The translations under genes and the position numbers were made by a program. 64,000 nucleotides of DNA from Burkholderia pyrrocinia (GTDB lineage: Bacteria; Pseudomonadota; Gammaproteobacteria; Burkholderiales; Burkholderiaceae): positions 1,736,001 to 1,800,000 of the forward strand of contig NZ_CP070977.1 of assembly GCF_018417535.1 (NCBI RefSeq). The letters run 5' to 3'. Below, one piece after another: positions 56,699 to 64,000 of this stretch (position 1 is the first letter of the stretch; each line of letters starts with the position of its first letter). The notes beneath the pieces are model-generated. The model was given only the letters and a program-made list of their open reading frames with translations. It made no database searches and had not been told where the DNA came from.

Positions 56699-58400
56699 GA
56701 TTGATCTCCTCGAGCGTCGTTTCGCCGCGCCGCACCAGCTCGATTGCCGCCGATCGCAACGTCGTCATCCCGTGGCGCAGCGCCGCCGCCTTGATGTGCC
56801 CGAGCGGCGCGCGCTCCGACAGCAGTTGCCTCAGCTCGTCGTTCATGCGCAGCGCCTCCGCGATCGCACGCCGGCCGCGATAGCCGCTGCCGCGACACAT
56901 CGCGCATCCCGCGCCGCGCCGAAACAGGTAGCTGCCGGCCGTATCCGGGTCGATGCCCGAGCGGGCGAGCGCATCCGCGTCCACCTCGTCCTCGGCCAGG
57001 CAATCCGGGCAGCACTGGCGCAGCAGCCGCTGCGCGATCACGCCGTTGAGCGCGGAGACGAAGCTGTACGGATCGACCTCCATGTTCGTGAAGCGGCCGA
57101 TCACGTCGAACACGTTGTTCGCGTGCACCGTCGTGAACACCTGGTGGCCGGTCAGCGCGGCCTGCACGGCGATCTGCGCGGTGTCCGGATCGCGGATCTC
57201 GCCGACCATGATCTTGTCCGGGTCGTGCCGCAAGATCGACCGCAGCCCGCGCGCGAAGGTCAGGCCCTTCGCCTCGTTGACCGGAATCTGCAGGATTTCG
57301 CCGAGCTGGTATTCGACCGGATCCTCGATCGTCACGATCTTCTCGAGACCGTTGTTGATCTCGGTGAGGATCGCGTAAAGCGTCGTGGTCTTGCCGCTGC
57401 CGGTCGGCCCCGTGACGAGCAGCATCCCGTACGGCATCGACGCAACCGAGCGCATGAAGCGCGTGTCGCCCGGCTGGAAGCCCAATGCCTCGAGCGTCAG
57501 GCCGCCCGCGGCCTGGGAAAGCTGGTAGCGGTCGAGAATCCGCAACACCGCGTCCTCGCCGAACTGGTTCGGCATGATCGACACGCGGAAATCGATCTCG
57601 CGCCCGGCGTACATCGCCTTGAAGCGCCCGTCCTGCGGAACGCGGCGCTCCGCGATATCGAGCTCGGAGATCACCTTCACGCGGGACAGGACCTGGTCGG
57701 CGACATCCCGGCCCTCGACGCGGCCCACCACGGTGAGCACGCCGTCGACCCGGCACTTGATCATCAGGCCGTTCGCGCGGCATTCCAGGTGGATGTCACT
57801 CGCGAGCATCTTGAGCGCGTCGTAGATCGTCGAATTGAGCAGGCGCACCACCGGACTGTCGTCATTGCTGATGCCCTGCAGCGTCAGCGCGAGCGACGCC
57901 GGATCGGGCGCGTTCTGGATCGGATCGTCGAACGCGAGCGAGTCCATCGCGCGGATATCCTTCTCGCGCACGGTCAGGTATGCGTTGAGATCTCCGGCGC
58001 TCGCGAGCGCCCAGCCGTACGGCACCGCCGGCCGCGCACGCATCCGGTGTTCGACCCAGCCGCGCGTGCGTGCATCGAGCGGATCGGCGACAGCGAACAA
58101 CAGCGCGTCGCCGCCCTCGGGATCGCGGAAGCACACGCACAGACGCGCCGTCGCATCGACGAACGGCACCGTGTCGAAATCCGGCTCGAGGCGGCCCAGC
58201 TCGCGCATCCCGATCGGCTTCATCCGGAATTGCGCGGCGAGCTGCGCGCGCAGCTCGTCCGCGCTGAGCGCCGTCTGCGCCATCAGCACTTCGAGCGCGC
58301 GAATGCCGGAGCCGTGCCGTTTGCCGAGCGCGCGCAGGACGTCGCGCAACGCGGCGCCCGCGTCGGGCAGGTGTTCCGGTGGGGGGGTGACGGTATCCAC
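56679..58400 (-). CDS. gspE: Type II secretion/type IV pilus assembly ATPase (GspE)
   Basis: A 573-residue hexameric ATPase. N1 domain, then SDIHLE (Asp box region), RVSIMPNQFGEDAVLRIL, Walker A GPTGSGKTTTLY, Asp box TIEDPVEYQL, Walker B IMVGEIRDPDTAQIAVQAALTGHQVFTTVHAN (His box), and a zinc-binding tetracysteine CCPDC...CAMC. The start is a GTG at 58400 with GGAGACAC upstream. A run of seven C (coding strand) lies at codons 5-7. It powers pseudopilus assembly. It is 18 nt after gspF. Confidence 0.93.
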   Translation of the reverse strand: MDTVTPPPEHLPDAGAALRDVLRALGKRHGSGIRALEVLMAQTALSADELRAQLAAQFRMKPIGMRELGRLEPDFDTVPFVDATARLCVCFRDPEGGDALLFAVADPLDARTRGWVEHRMRARPAVPYGWALASAGDLNAYLTVREKDIRAMDSLAFDDPIQNAPDPASLALTLQGISNDDSPVVRLLNSTIYDALKMLASDIHLECRANGLMIKCRVDGVLTVVGRVEGRDVADQVLSRVKVISELDIAERRVPQDGRFKAMYAGREIDFRVSIMPNQFGEDAVLRILDRYQLSQAAGGLTLEALGFQPGDTRFMRSVASMPYGMLLVTGPTGSGKTTTLYAILTEINNGLEKIVTIEDPVEYQLGEILQIPVNEAKGLTFARGLRSILRHDPDKIMVGEIRDPDTAQIAVQAALTGHQVFTTVHANNVFDVIGRFTNMEVDPYSFVSALNGVIAQRLLRQCCPDCLAEDEVDADALARSGIDPDTAGSYLFRRGAGCAMCRGSGYRGRRAIAEALRMNDELRQLLSERAPLGHIKAAALRHGMTTLRSAAIELVRRGETTLEEINRVTMVD

Positions 58401-58418
58401 GCGTGTCTCCAGGGCAGC

Positions 58419-59621
58419 CTACTGAATGCTCGACGCGATCTCGAAGATCGGCAGGTACATCAGCACGACGATGCCGCCGATCACCACGCCGATCACGATC
58501 ATCATCGCGGGCTCGATCAGTCGCGAGATCAGATCGATCGTGCGCGACACCTGCGCTTCCTGGAACGCGGCGATCCGGTCGAGCACGGGCCCGAGGCCGC
58601 CCGTTTTTTCGGCCACCGTCAGCAGGCGGTAGCCGATCGCGTTCGCGAGGCCGGCCTGCTGGAACGCATCGGAGATCCTCGCGCCATTGCGAACCTGCTG
58701 CAGCGCGCCCGCGAGCGCGGCCTGGTCCGCGCGGCCCACCAGGCCGCGCGCCAGATCGAACGCGCGAACGGCGGGAATGCCGCCGTCGACCAGCATCGCC
58801 GTCGTACGATAGAACTGGGACTGGCGAAACACGCGGAAATGCTGCCCGATGCCGGGCAGCGCCAGCAGGCGATCGGCGAGCCAGATCCGCAGCGCCTGCC
58901 GGCGCAGCGCAACGCCGGTGGCCACGGCCAGCACCGCGAGCGCGGCCGCCAGCCCGGCGCCGTGCGCGTGCACCATGCCGCCCCACGCCATCAGCAGCCG
59001 CGACATCAGCGGCAATTCGCGGCCGCTGTGTTCGAGGAGCGTCGCGAACCGCGGCACGACGAAACCAAGCAGAAACAGCACGACGGCCGCGCCGACGAAC
59101 AGCAGCACCGTCGGATAGATCGCCGCCGACACGACGCGCGCGCGCAGCTCGTGGAGCGTCGCGCTATTGCGCGAGTAACGGGTCAGGCTCGCGGCGAGGC
59201 CGCCGGTCTGCTCGCTCGCCTTCACGCACGCGACCAGCACCGGCGGGAAGATCGGGCTCGCGTGCTCGAGCGCCGCCGACAGCGACTGCCCTTCCTCCAG
59301 TTGCCGCAGCAGGTCGCGATACACCTGCGCGGACGATTCGCGCCGCACGTTGCCGCCGAGCGTGCGCAATGCGTCGACCACGCCGACGCCCGCGTCGAGC
59401 AGCGCCGCGAGCTCGCGCGCGAACATCGCAACGTCGAACCGCGCGCCCGGCATCCCGAACCGGCGCGCGCCGCGCCGCTGCCGCCGCGCGTCCGCGCTCA
59501 CCGACACGACCCGCAGGCCGCGCGAGCGCGCGAGCGCCGCCGCGGTTGCCGGCGAATCGCTGTCGAGGCGAAGCGTCTGGACCGAGCCATTCGTATCGAA
59601 GACACGCAGCACGAACTTCAC
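58419..59621 (-). CDS. gspF: Type II secretion inner-membrane platform protein GspF
   Basis: A 400-residue GspF/PilC/MshG-type protein with two T2SSF domains: MFARELAALLDAGVGVVDALRTLGG followed by GQSLSAALEHASPIFPPVLVACVKASEQTGGLAASLTRYSRN, and the repeat FYRTTAMLVDGGIPAVRAFDLARGLVG. Three membrane helices. The start is a GTG at 59621 with AGGAG upstream. It couples the GspE ATPase to the growing pseudopilus. Confidence 0.93.
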   Translation of the reverse strand: MKFVLRVFDTNGSVQTLRLDSDSPATAAALARSRGLRVVSVSADARRQRRGARRFGMPGARFDVAMFARELAALLDAGVGVVDALRTLGGNVRRESSAQVYRDLLRQLEEGQSLSAALEHASPIFPPVLVACVKASEQTGGLAASLTRYSRNSATLHELRARVVSAAIYPTVLLFVGAAVVLFLLGFVVPRFATLLEHSGRELPLMSRLLMAWGGMVHAHGAGLAAALAVLAVATGVALRRQALRIWLADRLLALPGIGQHFRVFRQSQFYRTTAMLVDGGIPAVRAFDLARGLVGRADQAALAGALQQVRNGARISDAFQQAGLANAIGYRLLTVAEKTGGLGPVLDRIAAFQEAQVSRTIDLISRLIEPAMMIVIGVVIGGIVVLMYLPIFEIASSIQ

Positions 59622-59676
59622 GTCGACTCTCCTTGCTGACTGCTCACGACAGGCACGGCCGCCGGGCTGCGCCGCC

Positions 59677-60159
59677 CTACCACGACGAGATCGTCACGTT
59701 CTCGCCGGTGCCGCCGCCGCGCCCGTCCTTGCCGAGCGAATACAGGTCGTAGTCGCCGTGCTCGCCGGGCGAGCGATACTGGTACGGACGGTCCCACGGA
59801 TCCGCCGGAACGGCCTTCTGCAGATACGGGCCGCTCCACCGCGGCGCGCTCTGCGGCTTGTTGACGAGCGCGTCCAGGCCTTCCTCGGTCGTCGGATAGA
59901 CACCGACGTCGAGCCGGTACTGATCGAGGGCCTGGCCGAGCGACACGATCTGCGCGCGGGCGATCTTCACGTTCGACTTGCCGACCTGTTCGAAATACCG
60001 CGGCGCGACGAGCCCTGCCAGCAGCCCGATGATGACCATCACGACGAGCAGCTCGAGCAGCGTGAAGCCGCGGCTCGCGCGCATGCGGCGAGCGAGCCCG
60101 CCGCCCTGCCGCTGATGCGCCGGCATGCCGGGCCGGATCGAGGACAATTCGTCGCGCAC
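59677..60159 (-). CDS. gspG: Major pseudopilin GspG
   Basis: A 160-residue major pseudopilin. A 30-residue basic leader is cleaved before FTLLELLVVMVIIGLLAGLVAPRYF (Glu at +5). The classical GspG head is ARAQIVSLGQALDQYRLDVGVYPTTEEGLDALVNKP and ends PWDRPYQYRSPGEHGDYDLYSLGKDGRGGGTGENVTISSW, with the calcium-binding end loop typical of GspG. The start is a GTG at 60159 with GGGAG upstream; internal ATG starts nearer the prepilin site are possible. It is the first gene of the secretion operon. Confidence 0.93.
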   Translation of the reverse strand: MRDELSSIRPGMPAHQRQGGGLARRMRASRGFTLLELLVVMVIIGLLAGLVAPRYFEQVGKSNVKIARAQIVSLGQALDQYRLDVGVYPTTEEGLDALVNKPQSAPRWSGPYLQKAVPADPWDRPYQYRSPGEHGDYDLYSLGKDGRGGGTGENVTISSW

Positions 60160-60183
60160 GGCTTTCTCCCTGTATCGCCTGCC

Positions 60184-60202
60184 GCTTCAGCACCGCTGAA
60201 GC
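60184..60202. promoter_or_regulatory. 8-bp inverted repeat upstream of gspG
   Basis: GCTTCAGC at 60184-60191 and GCTGAAGC at 60195-60202 (3-bp centre) lie 25-43 bp before the gspG start. There is no T-run, so an operator or a leader hairpin is more likely than a terminator. Confidence 0.4.
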
Positions 60203-60308
60203 CTTTGATTGCATTCTTGTTCAGGGCGATACGCGTCAGAAGTAGGGAGGGCCGTCCATCGACATGGGTAGATCCCCCCCAGTTGCGCCATTCGGCAATG
60301 GAGGGTTT

Positions 60309-60983
60309 TCACACACGGTCGTCGTCGTTCAGCGCGAGCACGCCGATGTCGATCGCGAAGTGGACGAGGCCGGTCAGGTTCACGATGCCGAGCTTGTGCA
60401 TCAGGTTCGCACGATGCTTTTCCACCGTTTTCGGGCTGAGCTTCAGGCACTCGCCGACCTGCCGGCTCGTGTGCCCCTCGACGACGAGACGCAGCACCGT
60501 GCGCTCGCGGTTCGTCAGCGAATTCCACAAGCGCGCCTTGTGCGCGCTCGCCTCGCGCAGCCCGTGCAGGCCGGCGCGGGCCCGATACGCGTCCAGGCTG
60601 ATCACGCACTTGCCCTGCATCACGAAGCGCATCTCGCGGACCAGATCGGCGAACGACGAATCCTTGACCACGTAGCCGTCCGCACCGGACGCAAACGCCT
60701 CCCTGACGTTGTCTTCGCTGCGATGGACGGTGAGGACGATGATCCGCGTACGCGGCACATCGCGCTTGATCGCGGCGATCGCTTCGAAGCCGCTGCCGCC
60801 CGGCATCGACAGATCCATCAGGATCAGGTCGGGCAGCGTCTGCGCGGCGAGACGGCAGGCCTCGACCCCGCCGCTCGCCTCGCCGGCGATGCAGTAGTCG
60901 TCCAGCTCGGACACCATGTGGCTGAGACCGAGGCGCAGCAGATGCTGATCCTCGACGATCAGCACGCGATGCTTCTTTTCCAA
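60309..60983 (-). CDS. NarL/FixJ-family response regulator
   Basis: A 224-residue regulator. Receiver domain HRVLIVEDQHLLRLG with acidic pair E11/D12, phospho-acceptor Asp about residue 57 in LILMDLSMPG, Thr in VLTVHRSEDN, Lys in YVVKDSS, then the LuxR-type HTH SLTNRERTVLRLVVEGHTSRQVGECLKLSPKTVEKHRANLMHKLGI. I chose the TTG at 60983 (GGGAG 8 nt upstream) over the GTG at 61013, which directly follows the previous stop and has no ribosome site. It lies 21 bp after the Sco-like gene and 149 bp before gspG, so it may control the secretion genes. The partner kinase is probably the one at 62293. Confidence 0.9.
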   Translation of the reverse strand: MEKKHRVLIVEDQHLLRLGLSHMVSELDDYCIAGEASGGVEACRLAAQTLPDLILMDLSMPGGSGFEAIAAIKRDVPRTRIIVLTVHRSEDNVREAFASGADGYVVKDSSFADLVREMRFVMQGKCVISLDAYRARAGLHGLREASAHKARLWNSLTNRERTVLRLVVEGHTSRQVGECLKLSPKTVEKHRANLMHKLGIVNLTGLVHFAIDIGVLALNDDDRV

Positions 60984-61013
60984 TTTCGACGCTCCCTGAC
61001 GGACGCGTTGCAC

Positions 61014-62030
61014 CTAGTTGGAAGCGACGACGTCGCGATAGGCCGCGAGCAGTTCGGTCGGCGTCGCGAAGCCGTCGATGCGCAGCCACGGCTGGCCCGG
61101 CGCGGCCCGCATGAACGTCACCGGCGTGTGAGCCATCTTGTCGCCGCGAAAGACGTTGAACGCGCGCTGCGCCGCGATGCTCGCCTCGACCGTGCCGGTG
61201 TAGTGCTGCCATTCGGGCCCGGCTTCGAAACGCGCGGCATAGGCCTTGAGCCGCTCCGGCGTGTCCTGCTCCGGATCGATCGAGATCGACACGATGTGCA
61301 CCTTGTCGCGGTCGGGGCCCAGCTCGCCCTGCAGCCGCTCGAGCGTCTGGCTGATCATCGGACAGATGGTCGTGCAGGTGGTGTAGACGAACGTCAGGAT
61401 CACCGGCCTGCCGTCGTCCACTTCCTTGACCAGCGACACGGTCTTGCCGTCGTCCCGCACGAGGTCGACCGACGGCAGCGTGTATTCGGCCGTCGTGTGC
61501 ATCGTGCCCGGCATCACGACGTGATGCATGTGCATGCCGGCCGCTTCGGTCGCGGTCCCGGCGGTGTGTGGCGCGGCGTTTTCCATGGCGGTACCGGCGG
61601 CGTCCCCGGTGCTGCCTTCCCCGGTTTTTCCGGGTGCGCTTTCGGGTGCGCTTTCGGGCGTGCGTTCGGGTGCACTTTCAGTGGCTTTCTCGACCGCGCT
61701 CCCGGCAGCGCCCTGCGCGTCGTTCTCCATGACGTGCCCGACGGCGTTCGGCATCGCGTGGTCGCCTGCACTCGCGGCGGCGCCCGGCATCGCGTTCTCG
61801 CCTGCACTCATGGCGGCATCCGGCATCGCGTGGTCGTCGGCGCTCGCAGCGGCGCCCGGCATCGCACTTTCATTGACACTCGCGGCGGCAGGTTCGCCAA
61901 CGTGCTCGCTGACGTTCTCGTCCGCGCCCTCGGCGACGCCATCGACGGGCGCGCACCACGCGGCGGTCGCGGCGATCGTGATACCCGCCACCACGAATGC
62001 CCCCATCGTCGATCTGGCAATCCCTTTCAT
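61014..62030 (-). CDS. Sco1/SenC-family protein with Met-rich 12-residue repeats
   Basis: A 338-residue exported protein. The signal peptide MKGIARSTMGAFVVAGITIAATAAWC is followed by 12-residue repeats (units like NESAMPGAAASA, DDHAMPDAAMSA, GENAMPGAAASA, GDHAMPNAVGHV; residues 53-112), an APES-type linker, MHMHH, then a thioredoxin-like Sco domain with copper-site CTTIC (C219, C223) and VSISIDPEQDTPERLKAYAARF. Copper delivery or thiol chemistry in the periplasm is expected. The ATG at 62030 follows GGGGAGG. It lies directly upstream of the response regulator and divergent from the kinase. Ordinary Sco proteins are near 200 residues, so the N-terminal repeat region is an addition. Confidence 0.88.
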   Translation of the reverse strand: MKGIARSTMGAFVVAGITIAATAAWCAPVDGVAEGADENVSEHVGEPAAASVNESAMPGAAASADDHAMPDAAMSAGENAMPGAAASAGDHAMPNAVGHVMENDAQGAAGSAVEKATESAPERTPESAPESAPGKTGEGSTGDAAGTAMENAAPHTAGTATEAAGMHMHHVVMPGTMHTTAEYTLPSVDLVRDDGKTVSLVKEVDDGRPVILTFVYTTCTTICPMISQTLERLQGELGPDRDKVHIVSISIDPEQDTPERLKAYAARFEAGPEWQHYTGTVEASIAAQRAFNVFRGDKMAHTPVTFMRAAPGQPWLRIDGFATPTELLAAYRDVVASN

Positions 62031-62141
62031 ACCGACCTCCCCTGACGATAAACAAGGCAATGGCGGTTTCCCTGCCTCGTCAGCGCAGTGTCTTGAATTC
62101 GGTCGCGAGCGTCATGGGATGACGCCCCCCAAAGGCCGGTA

Positions 62142-62190
62142 GGGTATGTCCGCTTGCTGGAATACCCGCTGGCCGGTGCCGGGATATCCC
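62142..62190. promoter_or_regulatory. GGGTAT/ATACCC inverted repeat and GGGATATCCC palindrome before the kinase
   Basis: GGGTAT at 62142-62147 and ATACCC at 62162-62167 are exact complements with 20 bp centre to centre. A perfect 10-bp palindrome GGGATATCCC follows at 62181-62190. They lie in the divergent promoter region between the Sco-like gene and the kinase (start 62293). Spacing by two helical turns fits binding of a dimeric NarL-type regulator; this is inference. Confidence 0.45.
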
Positions 62191-62292
62191 CATGCTCCAA
62201 CCCCGCATTCCCCTTGTTGCGGCGTGCGTCGGTCGCGTCCTAGAATGGCAGCAAGCTTACGGTTTCCTGAAAACTGCGCATCGGGAGTTCCC

Positions 62293-63420
62293 ATGATCGA
62301 ACGCCAGCCCGCCAGGCCACAAATCAGGCTGCTCGATCTGATCGATGCGATGCGCAAGCTTCGCGGGGCGGTGCGCGCGGGCGATCGCGGCGCCAGCATC
62401 GTCACCGATGCACGCGGCGCCGCCCTTGCCATTCTCACGGCCGACGGAACCTTCGTATCGGCGAATCGCAGCGCCGCGGCGCTGTTCGGCTATTCGAGCG
62501 CCGAGCTCGTCGGCAAGCATCTGTTCGACATGGCGCTCGACGATGCCCACGCCGAATTGGCAGACGAATTGTCCAGAGGCGCCGCCCGTCCGTGTCATTC
62601 GTTCAACACGATGCTCAGCGGGCGAACCGGCCACTCCGCGCAGTTCATGGTGCACCAGCAGGCGCTTCCCGCCGCGGCAACCAGCGAGCGCCTGTCGCTG
62701 ACGCTGTTCGAGGAACCGCCGGCCCTCGAGCCCGAGCCGCACGATGCGGCCGCGGCGCGCTACGCGGGCGTGCCTCACGCCTATCTGCTGATGGGCCAGC
62801 AGAAGGAGCGCTACCGGCTTGCCGCGGAATTGCACGACGGGCTCGGTCAGGCGTTGACGCTCATCAAGCTGATGAATGAGGACGCGCTGATGCGCATTCG
62901 TCGCGGCGAAATCGACGAGGCGGCGAATCTGCTCGATTCGACGGTGCTCCGGATCCGCGAGACGATCGGCGAAGTACGGCAGATATGCGGTGAATTGCGG
63001 CCGCCCATGCTCGACAAGCTCGGCCTGTCGGCGGCCCTGGCTTCGCTGTGCCGGCGCATCGAGCGCGACGTGAACACGCTGACTGTCGCGTTCAATTGCG
63101 ATGTCGACGACGACGACATACCCGACCATCTGAAGGCGGACATGTTCAGGGTCGCGCAGGAGGCGCTCAACAACATCGTCAAGCATGCGGAGGCGACCGA
63201 GATCGTACTCGGCTTGCGCCACGACGCCGACGGCCTGCTGCTGACGATTCGCGACAACGGCATCGGTTACGAGCATCGCCCGCTGACGACGGAAGACGCG
63301 CACACGGCCGGGCTCGGCCTGATCGGCATGCAGCACCGCGTCGAGTCGCACGGCGGCATGTTCTCGATCCAGTCGTCGGCCACCACGGGCACGCTCATCT
63401 CGGCGAGCTGGGCCTGCTGA
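62293..63420 (+). CDS. Soluble PAS-domain sensor histidine kinase (NarX/DegS type)
   Basis: A 375-residue cytoplasmic kinase without membrane helices. A PAS domain occupies about residues 37-125 (ILTADGTFVSANRSAAALFGYSSAELVGKHLFDM). The HisKA_3 dimerisation domain has phospho-acceptor H181 in RLAAELHDGLGQALTLIKLM, followed by ICGELRPPMLDKLGLSAAL and the ATPase domain (AQEALNNIVKHAEAT N-box; IRDNGIGY G1; GLGLIGMQHRVESHGG G2). The ATG at 62293 follows GGGAG; the frame is open upstream but not PAS-like. NarL-type regulators flank it on both sides (60309 and 63459), the likely partners. The PAS ligand is unknown. Confidence 0.92.
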   Translation: MIERQPARPQIRLLDLIDAMRKLRGAVRAGDRGASIVTDARGAALAILTADGTFVSANRSAAALFGYSSAELVGKHLFDMALDDAHAELADELSRGAARPCHSFNTMLSGRTGHSAQFMVHQQALPAAATSERLSLTLFEEPPALEPEPHDAAAARYAGVPHAYLLMGQQKERYRLAAELHDGLGQALTLIKLMNEDALMRIRRGEIDEAANLLDSTVLRIRETIGEVRQICGELRPPMLDKLGLSAALASLCRRIERDVNTLTVAFNCDVDDDDIPDHLKADMFRVAQEALNNIVKHAEATEIVLGLRHDADGLLLTIRDNGIGYEHRPLTTEDAHTAGLGLIGMQHRVESHGGMFSIQSSATTGTLISASWAC

Positions 63421-63458
63421 CGCGCGCGATCGCGGTCGGTCCCGCAGTCGATCCGCAG

Positions 63459-64000
63459 TCAATCCTTCACACCGCCGAGCGGATAATCGTCCAGTCTCGC
63501 ATGCGCGCCGGCGTCTTCCGACGGCCCGACGCCGTCGATCGAATGAGTCGGCACGTCGTCCATATTCGGCTCCGCGCACTTCGCCGCGAGCGTGGTCAGC
63601 AGGCCCATGCTCATCGCGACCAGCACCAGTTCCGTCAGGTTCGCGAGATGGAGCTTGTGCATCATGCTCGCACGATACTTCTCGATGGTCTTCGGGCTCA
63701 GATTCAGGTATTGACCGACCTGCCGGTTGGTGCGCCCTTCGGCAATCAGCTTCAGCACGCTACGCTCGCGCGCGGTGAGGATGTCCCAGGCCCTTCTCGG
63801 CGCAGGCATTTCGCGGCCGGTCACGAACGAGTCGACCATGTAGCCGTACACGTCCGCGCTCAGATGCTTCTTCCCCTGCATGACCATGCGCATCGCGAGC
63901 AGCAGTTCGTCGAACGAAACGTCCTTGAGCACGTAACCGTCGACCCCCGCCCGCAGCGCCTCCCGCACATACTCCTCGCTCTGGTGAACCGTGAGCGCGA
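63459..64000 (-). CDS. NarL/FixJ-family response regulator, N-terminus cut by window edge
   Basis: A partial response regulator, open to base 64000. Visible are the end of the receiver domain (ALTVHQSEEYVREALRAGVDGYVLKDVSFDELLLAMRMVMQGKKHLS, with the conserved Thr and Lys) and the LuxR-type HTH ILTARERSVLKLIAEGRTNRQVGQYLNLSPKTIEKYRASMMHKLHL, then a 45-residue tail. It is similar in layout to the regulator at 60309 (same VMQGK block and HTH style), so probably a paralogue. Convergent with the kinase gene, 38 bp apart. The phospho-acceptor half is outside the window. Confidence 0.92.
   Translation of the reverse strand, partial: ALTVHQSEEYVREALRAGVDGYVLKDVSFDELLLAMRMVMQGKKHLSADVYGYMVDSFVTGREMPAPRRAWDILTARERSVLKLIAEGRTNRQVGQYLNLSPKTIEKYRASMMHKLHLANLTELVLVAMSMGLLTTLAAKCAEPNMDDVPTHSIDGVGPSEDAGAHARLDDYPLGGVKD

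Noticed and set aside
56067..59639. 1190-codon plus-strand frame opposite gspE/gspF
   Set aside because: Arg/His-rich shadow; gspE and gspF carry Walker and T2SSF motifs on the minus strand.

Overview
The window is GC-rich chromosomal DNA, densely coding with a strong third-position G/C bias. Gene content (thiC under a TPP riboswitch, recCBD-arfB, a FUSC exporter, PhoX-like lipoproteins, a split type II-like secretion locus) and protein style point to a betaproteobacterium of the genus Burkholderia, most likely the B. cepacia complex. I infer this from recognition, not from a search. No insertion sequence, prophage, CRISPR array, rRNA or intact tRNA gene was seen.

Left part (1-16971). A minus-strand acyl-CoA catabolic operon (SDR, saccharopine-dehydrogenase-like protein, AMP-dependent acyl-CoA ligase, MetA-type outer membrane channel, SCP-x-type thiolase running off the left edge) faces a TetR regulator across a promoter with a 9-bp inverted repeat. 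Next come a secreted lipoprotein and a LacI-headed cluster (regulator, ABC importer of four genes, GpdQ-type phosphodiesterase) with a clear double operator. I read it as import and hydrolysis of a phosphodiester such as glycerophosphodiesters. An MFS and an EamA transporter follow.

Middle (17305-49999). A molybdopterin oxidoreductase/cytochrome b pair with an MXKDX-repeat protein lies opposite the TPP-riboswitch/thiC unit. Then come two small lipoproteins, a DMT exporter, an EAL phosphodiesterase and the tightly overlapped recC-recB-recD-arfB operon (minus). RecD carries a long disordered insertion with a sliding-clamp-like motif. Further right: a FUSC exporter, a ProY/HutT-type permease behind a HutC-like operator, a 53-residue membrane protein missed by simple ORF cut-offs, a ferric-iron ABC operon behind a possible Fur box, an Lrp-family regulator with a near-consensus Lrp site, an Rrf2/NmrA pair sharing a TGTAA-N9-TTACA operator, amtB with a sigma-54 promoter, and a PhoX-family lipoprotein.

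Right part (50124-64000). This is a minus-strand locus of eleven secretion genes: gspG-gspF-gspE, then PilM/N/O/P-like inner-membrane genes, a secretin and three more pseudopilins. It is a T2SS/MSHA-like hybrid with no prepilin peptidase and no GspH/I/J in the locus. Immediately upstream are a NarL-type response regulator, a Sco1-like protein with Met-rich 12-residue repeats, a divergent soluble PAS histidine kinase and a second NarL-type regulator cut by the right edge. This locus is the best candidate for a poorly described system in the window.
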